Part shown: one piece after another, positions 52,370-60,685 of the stretch
How the letters are laid out: the number at the start of each line of letters is the position of its first letter
How positions within the stretch are numbered: the first letter of the stretch is position 1
Source of the DNA: Flavobacteriaceae bacterium UBA3179
Lineage (GTDB): Bacteria > Bacteroidota > Bacteroidia > Flavobacteriales > Flavobacteriaceae
Assembly (NCBI GenBank): GCA_002364245.1
Contig: DEXR01000029.1
Coordinates: forward strand, 16,480 to 78,412
DNA: 61,933 nt
Reading direction: 5' to 3'
Made by a program: the position numbers and the translations under genes
The notes under the pieces: model-generated
What the model saw: the letters and a program-made list of their open reading frames with translations, nothing else
What the model was told of the DNA's origin: nothing
Database searches by the model: none

Positions 52370-54049
52370 ATGAAAGAGAATAAAAAACATATTACATACT
52401 TGTTTTTGAAAACTAAGCAGCGATATTTTTTCGCTTCTTTCTTCTTTTTTCTAGTTACTTTTTTTGCCGAAGCTCAAGTGACGTCTTCGGTAGATTCTAC
52501 TTCCATTAAAATTGGGGAAGAGATTGTCTATAGTATTCAAGTGGAAGCAGATTCAACCGATTTGGTGGTTTTTCCCGAAGGTCAGACCTTCACACCTTTA
52601 GAGGTAATCGAATCCTATAAAATCGATACCACTTTTGAACAGGCTAAATATCGATTGATTAAAAAATACGGTCTTACACAATTCGATTCGGGTCGTTATA
52701 CCATCCCGCAACAACAAGTGGTTATTAACGATAAGCGATTTGGAACCGATTCTGTTTCAGTCGAAGTTCGTGATGTTGCCGTCGATACGACAAAACAGAA
52801 GATGTTTGATATAAAACCTGCTATCGAGGTAGATGAGCCGCCTTTAGATCTTAAAACATTGTTATTGTGGCTTATTCCGATCGTTATCATTTTAGCGATT
52901 ATAGGATATATTTTATTCCGAAGAAAAAAATTAAAGGATGCCAGAGAAGAACAGTTGCCGCCTTATGAAGAAGCAATTACAGCCTTGCACACGCTGGATA
53001 GCTCTACCTATTTAAAGGAAAATAAACCAAAGGAATATTACTCGCATTTAACCGAAATAGTAAAACGCTATTTAGACCGCGAAGTAGATGAAACCGCTTT
53101 AGAAAGTACGTCAGATGAATTAATTACTCGATTACAGTTGCATAAAGATTCAGGTAATTTTGAATTCAGTAATGAAACCATCCGGAGACTCGATGCTATT
53201 TTAAAACGAGCCGATTTGGTAAAATTTGCCAAAATGTACCAAGCCGAAGGACAAGCATCGTCTGACCGGAAAACCATTGAGGAAATTATAAACGAAACCA
53301 AAGAGGTAATCCCAGAACCAACCGAAGAAGAACTTCAAGAAAATGCCGAATACCAAGAAGCACAACGGAAAAAACGTGTCCGTAAAAAATGGGCATATGG
53401 CGCTTTGGGTCTATTGGTGGTTGCTCTTATTGCCGGTGCTGTTTATGGAGGTGTAAAAGGATTTGACAACCTTAAAGACTTTGTAATTGGTAACGAAATA
53501 CGTGAGTTGTCCGAAAACCGTTGGATAAAGAGTGAATATGGAGATCCAGCTATCATCATAGAAACCCCAGAAGTTTTAGTTCGGACCGATATAGAAGTAC
53601 CCGAATCACAAAATATGCGCGTGGCCAATGCAAGCGTATTTACGGAAGGCGAAATAACCGATCCACTATACGTTTGGTTAAATACAACGATGCTCAAACA
53701 ATCCACACAAGGGCAACAAAAAGGACAAGCCGAAGCAGATTTAGAAGGATTAATGAACGAAGCCTTAACAAACCTTGAAAAAAGAGGTGCTAAAAATATG
53801 TTGGTAAAGCGTGAAAGCTTTGAAACCCAAAAAGGCATCACTGGTTTAAAAGCTTATGGTAAATTTAACGTGCAGGTATCAGATGATAAAGTATTGAAAA
53901 AAGCTAGTAACTACGAGTTATTATTATTTGCTCAAAAAGGCGGAGTACAGCAAGTTTTAGTGGTGTATCAAGAAGACGATGGTCGTTTTGCTGAAGATGT
54001 AAAAGACAGAATTATAAATTCCGTAGAACTTGAAATTTCAGAAAAATAA
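52370..54049 (+). CDS. BatD-related membrane protein (extra Bat-operon protein)
   Basis: 559 aa. A signal-like hydrophobic segment (about 19-36) is followed by a beta-rich periplasmic domain resembling the BatD start (VTSSVDSTSIKIGEEIVYSI). A membrane segment at about 162-180 (LLLWLIPIVIILAIIGYILF) comes next, then a charged cytoplasmic helical region with DUF4381-like YLDREVDETALEST. A second membrane segment lies at about 343-362, then a C-terminal domain of about 190 residues that I do not recognise. It shares one base with the batA start (TAATG). Confidence 0.8.
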   Translation: MKENKKHITYLFLKTKQRYFFASFFFFLVTFFAEAQVTSSVDSTSIKIGEEIVYSIQVEADSTDLVVFPEGQTFTPLEVIESYKIDTTFEQAKYRLIKKYGLTQFDSGRYTIPQQQVVINDKRFGTDSVSVEVRDVAVDTTKQKMFDIKPAIEVDEPPLDLKTLLLWLIPIVIILAIIGYILFRRKKLKDAREEQLPPYEEAITALHTLDSSTYLKENKPKEYYSHLTEIVKRYLDREVDETALESTSDELITRLQLHKDSGNFEFSNETIRRLDAILKRADLVKFAKMYQAEGQASSDRKTIEEIINETKEVIPEPTEEELQENAEYQEAQRKKRVRKKWAYGALGLLVVALIAGAVYGGVKGFDNLKDFVIGNEIRELSENRWIKSEYGDPAIIIETPEVLVRTDIEVPESQNMRVANASVFTEGEITDPLYVWLNTTMLKQSTQGQQKGQAEADLEGLMNEALTNLEKRGAKNMLVKRESFETQKGITGLKAYGKFNVQVSDDKVLKKASNYELLLFAQKGGVQQVLVVYQEDDGRFAEDVKDRIINSVELEISEK

Positions 54050-55053
54050 TGTTTGAAAATTTTGAATTTGTAAACCCTATTTTTTTCTGGTTGTTACTAG
54101 TACTTCCAGTGCTGTTGCTATGGTATCTATGGAAACGAAATAAACAAAATGCTACCTTAAAAATTTCAAGTGTAAAAGGATTTAAAACTGGGAAAAACTG
54201 GTTAGCAAGACTGAAACCTTTATTGTTTGCCTTACGCTTATTGGCCTTGGCAGCTATAATTGTTGCCTTAGCACGTCCTAGAACCGTGGACGAATCTACC
54301 CGTGTTAAAAAAACAAAAGGAATAGATATTGTTATGGCAATGGATGTTTCAGCAAGTATGTTAGCACGCGATTTAAAACCGAATCGACTAGAAGCCTTAA
54401 AGTCTGTGGCGGCTCGTTTTATACAAGCGCGACCTAACGATCGTATTGGTTTGGTAGAATATGCTGGTGAAAGTTTTACAAAAACACCTTTAACCAGTGA
54501 TAAAACAGTTGTATTATCATCTTTAAAGGATATGAAATACAACACGGTGATTGAAGGTGGAACCGCAATAGGGATGGGGTTGGGTACAGCTGTTAACCGG
54601 TTAAAAGATAGCCGTGCAAAAAGTAAGGTAATTATTTTATTGACTGATGGTGTAAACAACAGCGGTTTTATAGATCCAAAAATAGCGAGTGAATTAGCGG
54701 CGGAGTTTGGTATTAAAGTATATACTATAGGTCTGGGAAGTAATGGACTGGCTATGTCGCCCATTGGTTTACGTCCAGATGGTAGTTTCCAATACGGAAG
54801 CATACAGGTTGAAATTGATGAAGAATTATTGAAAGAAATAGCCCAAACCACCGGAGGACAATATTTTAGAGCCACGAGTACCACGAAGTTGAATGAAATT
54901 TATGATGAAATAAATAAACTCGAAAAAACAGATATAGAAGAATTTAAATACACCAATTACGAAGAAATGTTTCGTCCTTTAGTATTTCTAGCATTAGGGT
55001 TATTATTGATAGAACTATTGCTTCGTTATACAGTGTTTAGAAGTTTTATTTAA
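54049..55053 (+). CDS. batA: Bat operon protein BatA, VWA domain
   Basis: 334 aa. Two N-terminal membrane segments (about 5-25 and 56-76) and one near the C-terminus (about 307-328) flank a von Willebrand A domain with the metal site DVSAS (MAMDVSASMLARDLKPNRLE) and later TPLTSDK and LLTDGVNN. Exposed on the periplasmic side in the usual BatA model. Forms complexes with BatB and other Bat proteins. The BatB-like neighbour has a near-identical MIDAS region, consistent with tandem duplication. Confidence 0.92.
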   Translation: MFENFEFVNPIFFWLLLVLPVLLLWYLWKRNKQNATLKISSVKGFKTGKNWLARLKPLLFALRLLALAAIIVALARPRTVDESTRVKKTKGIDIVMAMDVSASMLARDLKPNRLEALKSVAARFIQARPNDRIGLVEYAGESFTKTPLTSDKTVVLSSLKDMKYNTVIEGGTAIGMGLGTAVNRLKDSRAKSKVIILLTDGVNNSGFIDPKIASELAAEFGIKVYTIGLGSNGLAMSPIGLRPDGSFQYGSIQVEIDEELLKEIAQTTGGQYFRATSTTKLNEIYDEINKLEKTDIEEFKYTNYEEMFRPLVFLALGLLLIELLLRYTVFRSFI

Positions 55054-55081
55054 AAATTAAAAATTCCTACCTGCGTAGGAT

Positions 55082-56128
55082 ATGAATATGTACCAATTAG
55101 AACAACCCATATATTTTTACGTATTGTTTGCTATTCCAGCAGTGGTCGTACTATTTCTATTGGTATTGGCTTGGAAAAAACATACCCAAAAGAAATTTGC
55201 AGACAAACAACTATTGAAGAAATTGAGTCCCAATCAATCGGTTTTTAAATCAACTTTAAAAGTATTGGTCATTTGTTTAGCAATTGCATGTATAAGTATT
55301 GCCATGGTGAATCCAAAAATAGGTACGAAGCTAGAAACGGTAAAGCGTGAAGGCGTAGATGTGGTGTTTGCATTAGATGTTTCAAAAAGTATGCTGGCCG
55401 AAGATATAGCCCCTAACCGATTGGAGAAATCAAAACAATTGGTTGCACAGATTATTAACAGCTTAGCCGGCGATCGCATTGGTATTATTGGTTATGCGGG
55501 TAGTGCTTTTCCGCAAGTACCTATAACCACTGACTTTTCTTCCGCTAAGTTGTTTTTAAACGGAATGAGTACCGATATGGTTTCATCTCAAGGAACAGCA
55601 ATTAACGAAGCTATCCAAATGGCGAAAACTTATTACAATGATGAGGAACAAACCAACAGAGTGTTGTTTATTATTTCAGATGGGGAAGACCATGAAGGGA
55701 ATGTAGCGGCAATTGCTGAAGAAGCCGCCAACGAAGGCATAAAAATTTATACTATAGGTGTGGGTACTGTACAAGGTGGTCCTATCCCGATAAAACGAAA
55801 TGGTATTCTTCAGTATTACAAGCGTGACCAAAACAATGAGCAAGTAATTACCCGTTTAGGTGAAGAAACCTTAAAACAAATAGCAGAAGAGGCAAATGGC
55901 GAATATATTGACGGCAGCAATACCAAAGAAGTAGTTGACACTGTGACAGCTATCTTGAATGGAATGGACAAAAAGGAGTTTGAAGCCAAACAATTCACCG
56001 ATTTTAAAGATCAATTTCAATGGTTTTTAGGTGGGGCATTATTTTTGTTGGTATTAGATGTGTTATTATTAGATCGAAAAACAGCTTGGGTAAAAAGACT
56101 CAACTTATTTAATGAAGGAGACAAATAA
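55082..56128 (+). CDS. batB: Bat operon protein BatB, VWA domain
   Basis: 348 aa. Two N-terminal membrane segments (about 10-30 and 57-77), a VWA domain with the metal site DVSKS (VFALDVSKSMLAEDIAPNRLE) and the later IISDGEDHEGN, and a C-terminal membrane segment (about 312-332) are seen. It is a paralogue of BatA. BatC follows directly after its stop codon. Confidence 0.93.
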   Translation: MNMYQLEQPIYFYVLFAIPAVVVLFLLVLAWKKHTQKKFADKQLLKKLSPNQSVFKSTLKVLVICLAIACISIAMVNPKIGTKLETVKREGVDVVFALDVSKSMLAEDIAPNRLEKSKQLVAQIINSLAGDRIGIIGYAGSAFPQVPITTDFSSAKLFLNGMSTDMVSSQGTAINEAIQMAKTYYNDEEQTNRVLFIISDGEDHEGNVAAIAEEAANEGIKIYTIGVGTVQGGPIPIKRNGILQYYKRDQNNEQVITRLGEETLKQIAEEANGEYIDGSNTKEVVDTVTAILNGMDKKEFEAKQFTDFKDQFQWFLGGALFLLVLDVLLLDRKTAWVKRLNLFNEGDK

Positions 56129-56129
56129 T

Positions 56130-57035
56130 ATGAAAACGAATATTTCTGAAATAAAAGCATATACTAAGCTACTATTTTTAGTGGTTCTAATTATTGGTGT
56201 TTCTTCTGAAGCGATTTCTCAAACTTCAAATAACGAACAATCAAAACTTCAGAAAAAGGAAATACGACAATCTAAGGAGTTGATGAGCAATGCAAGTTTA
56301 GAATTGCAAGACGAAAACTTTCCAATTGCCGAAGCCGATTATCGAAAAGCCATTTCATTAAACCCAGGAAGCGAAATCCCTAAGTATAATTTAGGTAATG
56401 CGTATTACAATAAAAGTAAAAGTAGCGAAGCTATGTTGCGGTATAAGCAAGCGGCTTCGGTAGCCACTTCAAAAGCCGAAAAACATAAAGCATTTCATAA
56501 TTTGGGGAATGTATTTATGAACCAAAAAAAATATCAAGACGCTGTTGAGGCATATAAAAATGCACTTCGAAATAATCCAACAGACGATGAAACCCGTTAT
56601 AATTTAGCTTTGGCAAAAGAAATGTTAGAGAAAAATCCACCACAAGGTGATGGAGGCGATGATGATAAAAACGACAAAAACGAAGACAATAAAGATCAAA
56701 AAGATAATAAGGATCAACAAAACCAAGACGATAAAAGCGAAGAAGGCGATAAAGGGGACGAAAAAGAAGAAAAAGATGAAGGTGACAAGCAGGATGATAA
56801 AAAAGAAGGAGATGATAAAGAAGATAAAGGAAAACCTGACGAACCTAAAGACAAAGATCAAGGAAAGGGTGATAAACCCCAACAAGAACAAAAACAGCCT
56901 GTTCCTGGTCAATTGTCACCACAACAAGTAAAAAGCTTGTTAGAGGCGATGAACAATGAAGAAAAGAAAGTTCAGGATAAAATGAATGCCGAAAAACAAA
57001 AAGGCGCTAAAATAAAGTCGGATAAAGATTGGTAG
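56130..57035 (+). CDS. batC: Bat operon protein BatC, TPR protein with acidic/basic tail
   Basis: 301 aa from the ATG at 56130, which has GGAG 9 bases upstream; an upstream ATG at 56112 lies within batB. The signal peptide is followed by TPR repeats (about 45-170: FPIAEADYRKAISLNPG, KAFHNLGNVFMNQKKYQDA). About 90 residues of Lys, Asp, Glu and Gln low-complexity sequence come next. A C-terminal QLSPQQVKSLLEAMNNEEKK motif ends the protein. The tail is common in BatC. batD starts directly after its stop codon. Confidence 0.9.
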   Translation: MKTNISEIKAYTKLLFLVVLIIGVSSEAISQTSNNEQSKLQKKEIRQSKELMSNASLELQDENFPIAEADYRKAISLNPGSEIPKYNLGNAYYNKSKSSEAMLRYKQAASVATSKAEKHKAFHNLGNVFMNQKKYQDAVEAYKNALRNNPTDDETRYNLALAKEMLEKNPPQGDGGDDDKNDKNEDNKDQKDNKDQQNQDDKSEEGDKGDEKEEKDEGDKQDDKKEGDDKEDKGKPDEPKDKDQGKGDKPQQEQKQPVPGQLSPQQVKSLLEAMNNEEKKVQDKMNAEKQKGAKIKSDKDW

Positions 57036-58814
57036 ATGATGAAACTGAAATACATTCTTTACATACTACTTTTTACGCTGTGCAGTAATGCAACGTATGC
57101 GCAGGTTACTTTCGATGCCAAAGTCAGCAAAAAGCGGCTTGGTATAAACGAGCGATTACGTGTAGATTTTGAAATGAACCAAGACGGCGACAATTTCAAT
57201 CCGCCAGATTTTAATGGCTTCCGTGTGGTGGGTGGACCAAATCAAGCGATTAGCAATTCTTATATAAATGGAAAACGTAGTTACAGTAAAACGTATTCCT
57301 ATTTTCTGTCACCACAATCACAAGGAAAGTTCACTATTGGACAAGCAACCATAGAAATTGAAGGTGAAATTTATAAAAGTTTGCCTATTCAAGTTCAAGT
57401 TACAGCTGCTGTTTCACAACCGCAAGATGGTAACAATGCCGATTATGTAGCCAGCGAAAAAGTTCATTTGGTGGCTGAGGTTTCCAATAACAGCCCCTAT
57501 TTAAACGAAGCGATTAGCGTTGTGTACAAGCTTTACGTTTCGCATGATGTTAGTATTACCAGTAGCTGGCGTGAAATTGATACGCCGAAATTTGCTGATT
57601 TCTGGAGTCAGAATATTGACAACCAAGGAAATTTTAAAGTTTATGAAGGCAAATATCAAGGTGAAGATTATCGTTATGTAGTATTAAGGACTACTGTATT
57701 ATACCCTCAAAAAACCGGAGAGTTAGAGATAGAGCCACTAACCTTAGATGTTCCTATCGATGTGCCTACCAACCGTCGTGATTTCTTCGGAAGGAGAGTT
57801 ACCACGCGAGTTAATAAAACCATTTCAGCAGGAAAAAGAAATATCAACGTAAAACCACTACCTGTACAAGGAAAACCTGATGATTTTGCAGGAGCAGTAG
57901 GGAACTTTGATTTTGATGTTTCAGTAAATAAAAACACTTTAGATGCAAACGAATCATTAGAGTTAACGACAACTATTTCAGGAAACGGAAACCTAAAGTT
58001 GTTCGAATTACCTAGTGTAACTTTACCAAGTTCATTAGAAGTGTACGAACCAGAACGTTCAGAAAAGGTGCGCACTACCCGAAGCGGAATGAATGGTTCA
58101 GTAACCGAAAAATATACGGTTGTTCCTCAATTTAAAGGGAATTACCCAATTAGGCCACTTACGTTTTCATATTTTGACCCGAAGACTGAAACCTATAAAA
58201 CCCTTTCTTCAGATGAAATAGTAATTAATGTAGAAAGCGGTCCGGTTACAGCTTCTACAAACGATGAAACTTCAGAAAAACAACAAGTGGTATTAGATAA
58301 AGACCAATTTAAATATATCAAGCTGGATACCGATTTACAACCTATCGCTAGTGAGAATTTCTTTAAATCTAAGCTATTTTGGTCATTGCTTGGCGGTCCG
58401 TTGTTGTTAATCCCAATATTTATTTTAGCAGGAAGAAAACGACAACAACGATTGGCCGATGTGCAAGGAAATCGCTTACGCAGGGCAAATAAACTTGCTA
58501 AAAAATACTTGAGCGAAGCTAAAAAGCAGATGAGCAATAAAGCGGTTTTCTATGAATCTTTAGAAAGAGCTTTACACAATTACTTAAGAGCAAAATTGAA
58601 CATCGAAACGTCAGACTTCAGTAAAGAACGCATTGCGACGCTTCTTTCTGAAAGAAGTGTTGAGCCACAAACTGTTACTGAGTTTATAACCTTGCTTAAA
58701 AGTTGTGAGTTTGCACGTTACACACCAACCTCGACCGTAACTATTAAAGAAGATTACAACAAAGCTGTTTCGGTTATTGCGAATATTGACAAACAAATTC
58801 AATACCCCGAATGA
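57036..58814 (+). CDS. batD: Bat operon protein BatD
   Basis: 592 aa. The signal peptide ends near TYAQ. The oxygen-tolerance (BatD) beta domains follow: VTFDAKVSKKRLGINERLRV, FNPPDFNGFRVVGGPNQ, and the central FVPLTLDVPIDVPT-type segment read here as EPLTLDVPIDVPTNRRDFF. One membrane segment (about 446-466) precedes a cytoplasmic helical tail. It is a large periplasmic scaffold of the Bat complex. It overlaps batE by four bases (ATGA). Confidence 0.92.
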   Translation: MMKLKYILYILLFTLCSNATYAQVTFDAKVSKKRLGINERLRVDFEMNQDGDNFNPPDFNGFRVVGGPNQAISNSYINGKRSYSKTYSYFLSPQSQGKFTIGQATIEIEGEIYKSLPIQVQVTAAVSQPQDGNNADYVASEKVHLVAEVSNNSPYLNEAISVVYKLYVSHDVSITSSWREIDTPKFADFWSQNIDNQGNFKVYEGKYQGEDYRYVVLRTTVLYPQKTGELEIEPLTLDVPIDVPTNRRDFFGRRVTTRVNKTISAGKRNINVKPLPVQGKPDDFAGAVGNFDFDVSVNKNTLDANESLELTTTISGNGNLKLFELPSVTLPSSLEVYEPERSEKVRTTRSGMNGSVTEKYTVVPQFKGNYPIRPLTFSYFDPKTETYKTLSSDEIVINVESGPVTASTNDETSEKQQVVLDKDQFKYIKLDTDLQPIASENFFKSKLFWSLLGGPLLLIPIFILAGRKRQQRLADVQGNRLRRANKLAKKYLSEAKKQMSNKAVFYESLERALHNYLRAKLNIETSDFSKERIATLLSERSVEPQTVTEFITLLKSCEFARYTPTSTVTIKEDYNKAVSVIANIDKQIQYPE

Positions 58815-59563
58815 TGAAAAAGCTATTGATACTTGGTATGCTGTTGGTTTCGGTTTTGGGTGTTGCCCAAAATGAAGCCCTGTTTGAGCAAGGGAAAGAA
58901 AATTATAAAAACGCTAAATTTAGCGAAGCTGTTACCAATTGGAAAAAAATACTGGATAACGGCCAGCAATCGGCCGAGTTGTACTTTAATCTTGGCAATG
59001 CCAATTATAAACTAAACAACATTGGACCTAGTATTTATTATTACGAAAAAGCGCTTCAATTAGATCCTAATGATGATGATATAAAAACAAACCTTGCTTT
59101 TGCTCAAAACGCCCGAATTGACGTAATCGAGCCTCTTCCAAAAACCGTGTTTTCAAGATGGTATAAAAATTTTTCAGGCGTTTTTACATATAACGGCTGG
59201 GCAATTGTTTCGGTTATAGGCGTTGTTTTATTTGTCTTGCTCTTTTTGTTGTATTGGTTCTCTATTTCCGAAACAAAAAAACGGATTTGTTTTACTATCT
59301 CTATACTTTCGGCAGTAGTGTGCTTGCTAGCTTTGGTAATGGCTTTTAAAACGTATTCAGATTTCAATAAAAACCAACCTGCGATAATTTTTGCAGAAAA
59401 TACCGAAGTTAAAAGTGAGCCCAATATGGGTAGCGAATCTGCTTTTGAGCTTCATGAAGGTACTAAAGTACAGATTATTGGGCGTGATCAAGATTGGGTT
59501 CGTATTGAACTAGCTGACGGAAAAGACGGTTGGATGCCTGTTAATGACTTAAAACAGCTTTAG
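58811..59563 (+). CDS. batE: Bat operon protein BatE, TPR and SH3 domains
   Basis: 250 aa. A signal peptide (1-20), TPR repeats (about 22-95: FEQGKENYKNAKFSEAVTNW, LYFNLGNANYKLNNIGPSIY), two membrane segments (about 130-150 and 159-179) and a C-terminal SH3 domain (about 190-248: AENTEVKSEPNMGSESAFEL, DWVRIELADGKDGWMPVNDL) give the complete BatE layout. It is the last gene of the operon. Confidence 0.92.
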   Translation: MMKKLLILGMLLVSVLGVAQNEALFEQGKENYKNAKFSEAVTNWKKILDNGQQSAELYFNLGNANYKLNNIGPSIYYYEKALQLDPNDDDIKTNLAFAQNARIDVIEPLPKTVFSRWYKNFSGVFTYNGWAIVSVIGVVLFVLLFLLYWFSISETKKRICFTISILSAVVCLLALVMAFKTYSDFNKNQPAIIFAENTEVKSEPNMGSESAFELHEGTKVQIIGRDQDWVRIELADGKDGWMPVNDLKQL

Positions 59564-59612
59564 ATTTAATAAATAGTTAACAGGAATTTATCTCTAAAAT
59601 ACTATTTTTGTA

Positions 59613-59620
59613 TTTCTTGA
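59613..59620 (+). promoter_or_regulatory. -7 box before the 99-aa ORF
   Basis: TATTTTTG fits TAnnTTTG. If it is active, transcription would start only a few bases before the TTG start codon at 59634, giving a nearly leaderless mRNA. Confidence 0.45.
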
Positions 59621-59633
59621 AAAATAACGCGTA

Positions 59634-59933
59634 TTGAGGTTAAAGAGTATTTTCTTTTTATTAATCTTTTCGTCTTTTCTATTAATGCCAGTGGTGGTGT
59701 CTATAGTAGATATTGACGTGGATATGACCTCCTATTTTTCGATGAACGAAGAAGAAAATACCGACGGCTTTAAAGTTGGCCCAAAGCAAAACAACGCTCC
59801 AGAAAAAAACTTGATTCTAGATTTTTCATTATTAACTGAGTTGAAACAAAGAATCTTGTTTCCATATTTAGAAACATGGAAACCAGTTTACCATGAAACC
59901 CTTTTGCCACCTCCTGAACGGGTTTTGTCCTAA
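59634..59933 (+). CDS. Small membrane-anchored hypothetical protein, 99 aa
   Basis: The start is TTG; no ATG fits as well. A hydrophobic N-terminal segment (about 5-26) suggests a signal anchor or peptide. An acidic region follows (DIDVDMTSYFSMNEEENTDG), and the C-terminus ends in ETLLPPPERVL. I believe related short proteins with a PPPE(R) ending are widespread in Flavobacteriia, but I cannot name a domain. The gene precedes carbonic anhydrase by 111 bp on the same strand. Function unknown. Confidence 0.55.
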   Translation: MRLKSIFFLLIFSSFLLMPVVVSIVDIDVDMTSYFSMNEEENTDGFKVGPKQNNAPEKNLILDFSLLTELKQRILFPYLETWKPVYHETLLPPPERVLS

Positions 59934-60044
59934 CAAATCAAATTAATTTTTAAAAACACTTTTCTATCTATTTTTGATAGATACAGTATAATGCTACAGG
60001 TTGTAGCTTTATACACTATTATAATTATCTAAAATTTCAAAAAA

Positions 60045-60674
60045 ATGAAAGCACATACAAAAGAAACACAAGCAAATTTAACTCCTGACAAATCATTAGA
60101 ACTTTTAAAAGAAGGAAATAAGCGTTTTATTAACAATTCTAAAGCCGACAGAGATCTATTAGAACAAGTTAAAGATACTCAAGGGGGTCAATATCCTTAT
60201 GCAGTAATTTTAAGTTGTATAGACTCTCGTGTTCCAGCTGAAATAGTATTCGACCAAGGAATTGGCGATGTATTTAGCGCACGTGTGGCAGGAAACATTG
60301 TTGATGAAGATATTTTAGGAAGTATTGAGTACGGTTGTAAAGTAGCTGGATCAAAATTAGTTGTAGTATTGGGCCATACGGCTTGTGGAGCTGTTAAAGG
60401 GGCGTGTGATAACGTTGAATTAGGAAACATAACTAGTTTGGTTTCTAAAATAAAACCAGCTGTTGCAGCTGTAGAAGAGCCAAAAGATGCTTCACAAAGA
60501 ACCTCAAGCAATACAGATTTCGTAAATGAAGTGTCTAAAACAAATGTTCACCATACACTGGATAACATGCGTAAACAAAGCCCACTTTTAACTGAAATGG
60601 AAAAAAATGGAGAGATAAAAATTGTTGGTGCTATGTATAATGTAAGTACAGGTGAAGTATCATTTTACAACTAA
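60045..60674 (+). CDS. Beta-class carbonic anhydrase
   Basis: 209 aa. Zinc ligands are the Cys of ILSCIDSRVPAE, and the His and Cys of VLGHTACGAVKGACD; the Asp-Arg dyad is present. DVFSARVAGNIVDEDILGSIEYG is a standard stretch. No signal peptide, so probably cytoplasmic. It interconverts carbon dioxide and bicarbonate. The SulP transporter starts 11 bp after its stop codon, a pairing that points to bicarbonate supply or pH control. Confidence 0.95.
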   Translation: MKAHTKETQANLTPDKSLELLKEGNKRFINNSKADRDLLEQVKDTQGGQYPYAVILSCIDSRVPAEIVFDQGIGDVFSARVAGNIVDEDILGSIEYGCKVAGSKLVVVLGHTACGAVKGACDNVELGNITSLVSKIKPAVAAVEEPKDASQRTSSNTDFVNEVSKTNVHHTLDNMRKQSPLLTEMEKNGEIKIVGAMYNVSTGEVSFYN

Positions 60675-60685
60675 AAAAATAAACT

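Noticed and set aside
54012..54884. 290-codon open frame on the minus strand
   Set aside because: It lies wholly antisense to batA and the end of the preceding gene, which have strong family matches. Its translation is Ser/Asn/Pro-rich without a recognisable domain, as expected for a shadow frame.
56625..56912. Open frames on both strands over the BatC tail, one hydrophobic and one Lys-rich
   Set aside because: They are by-products of the GAT/AAA-rich low-complexity codons for Asp and Lys in batC.
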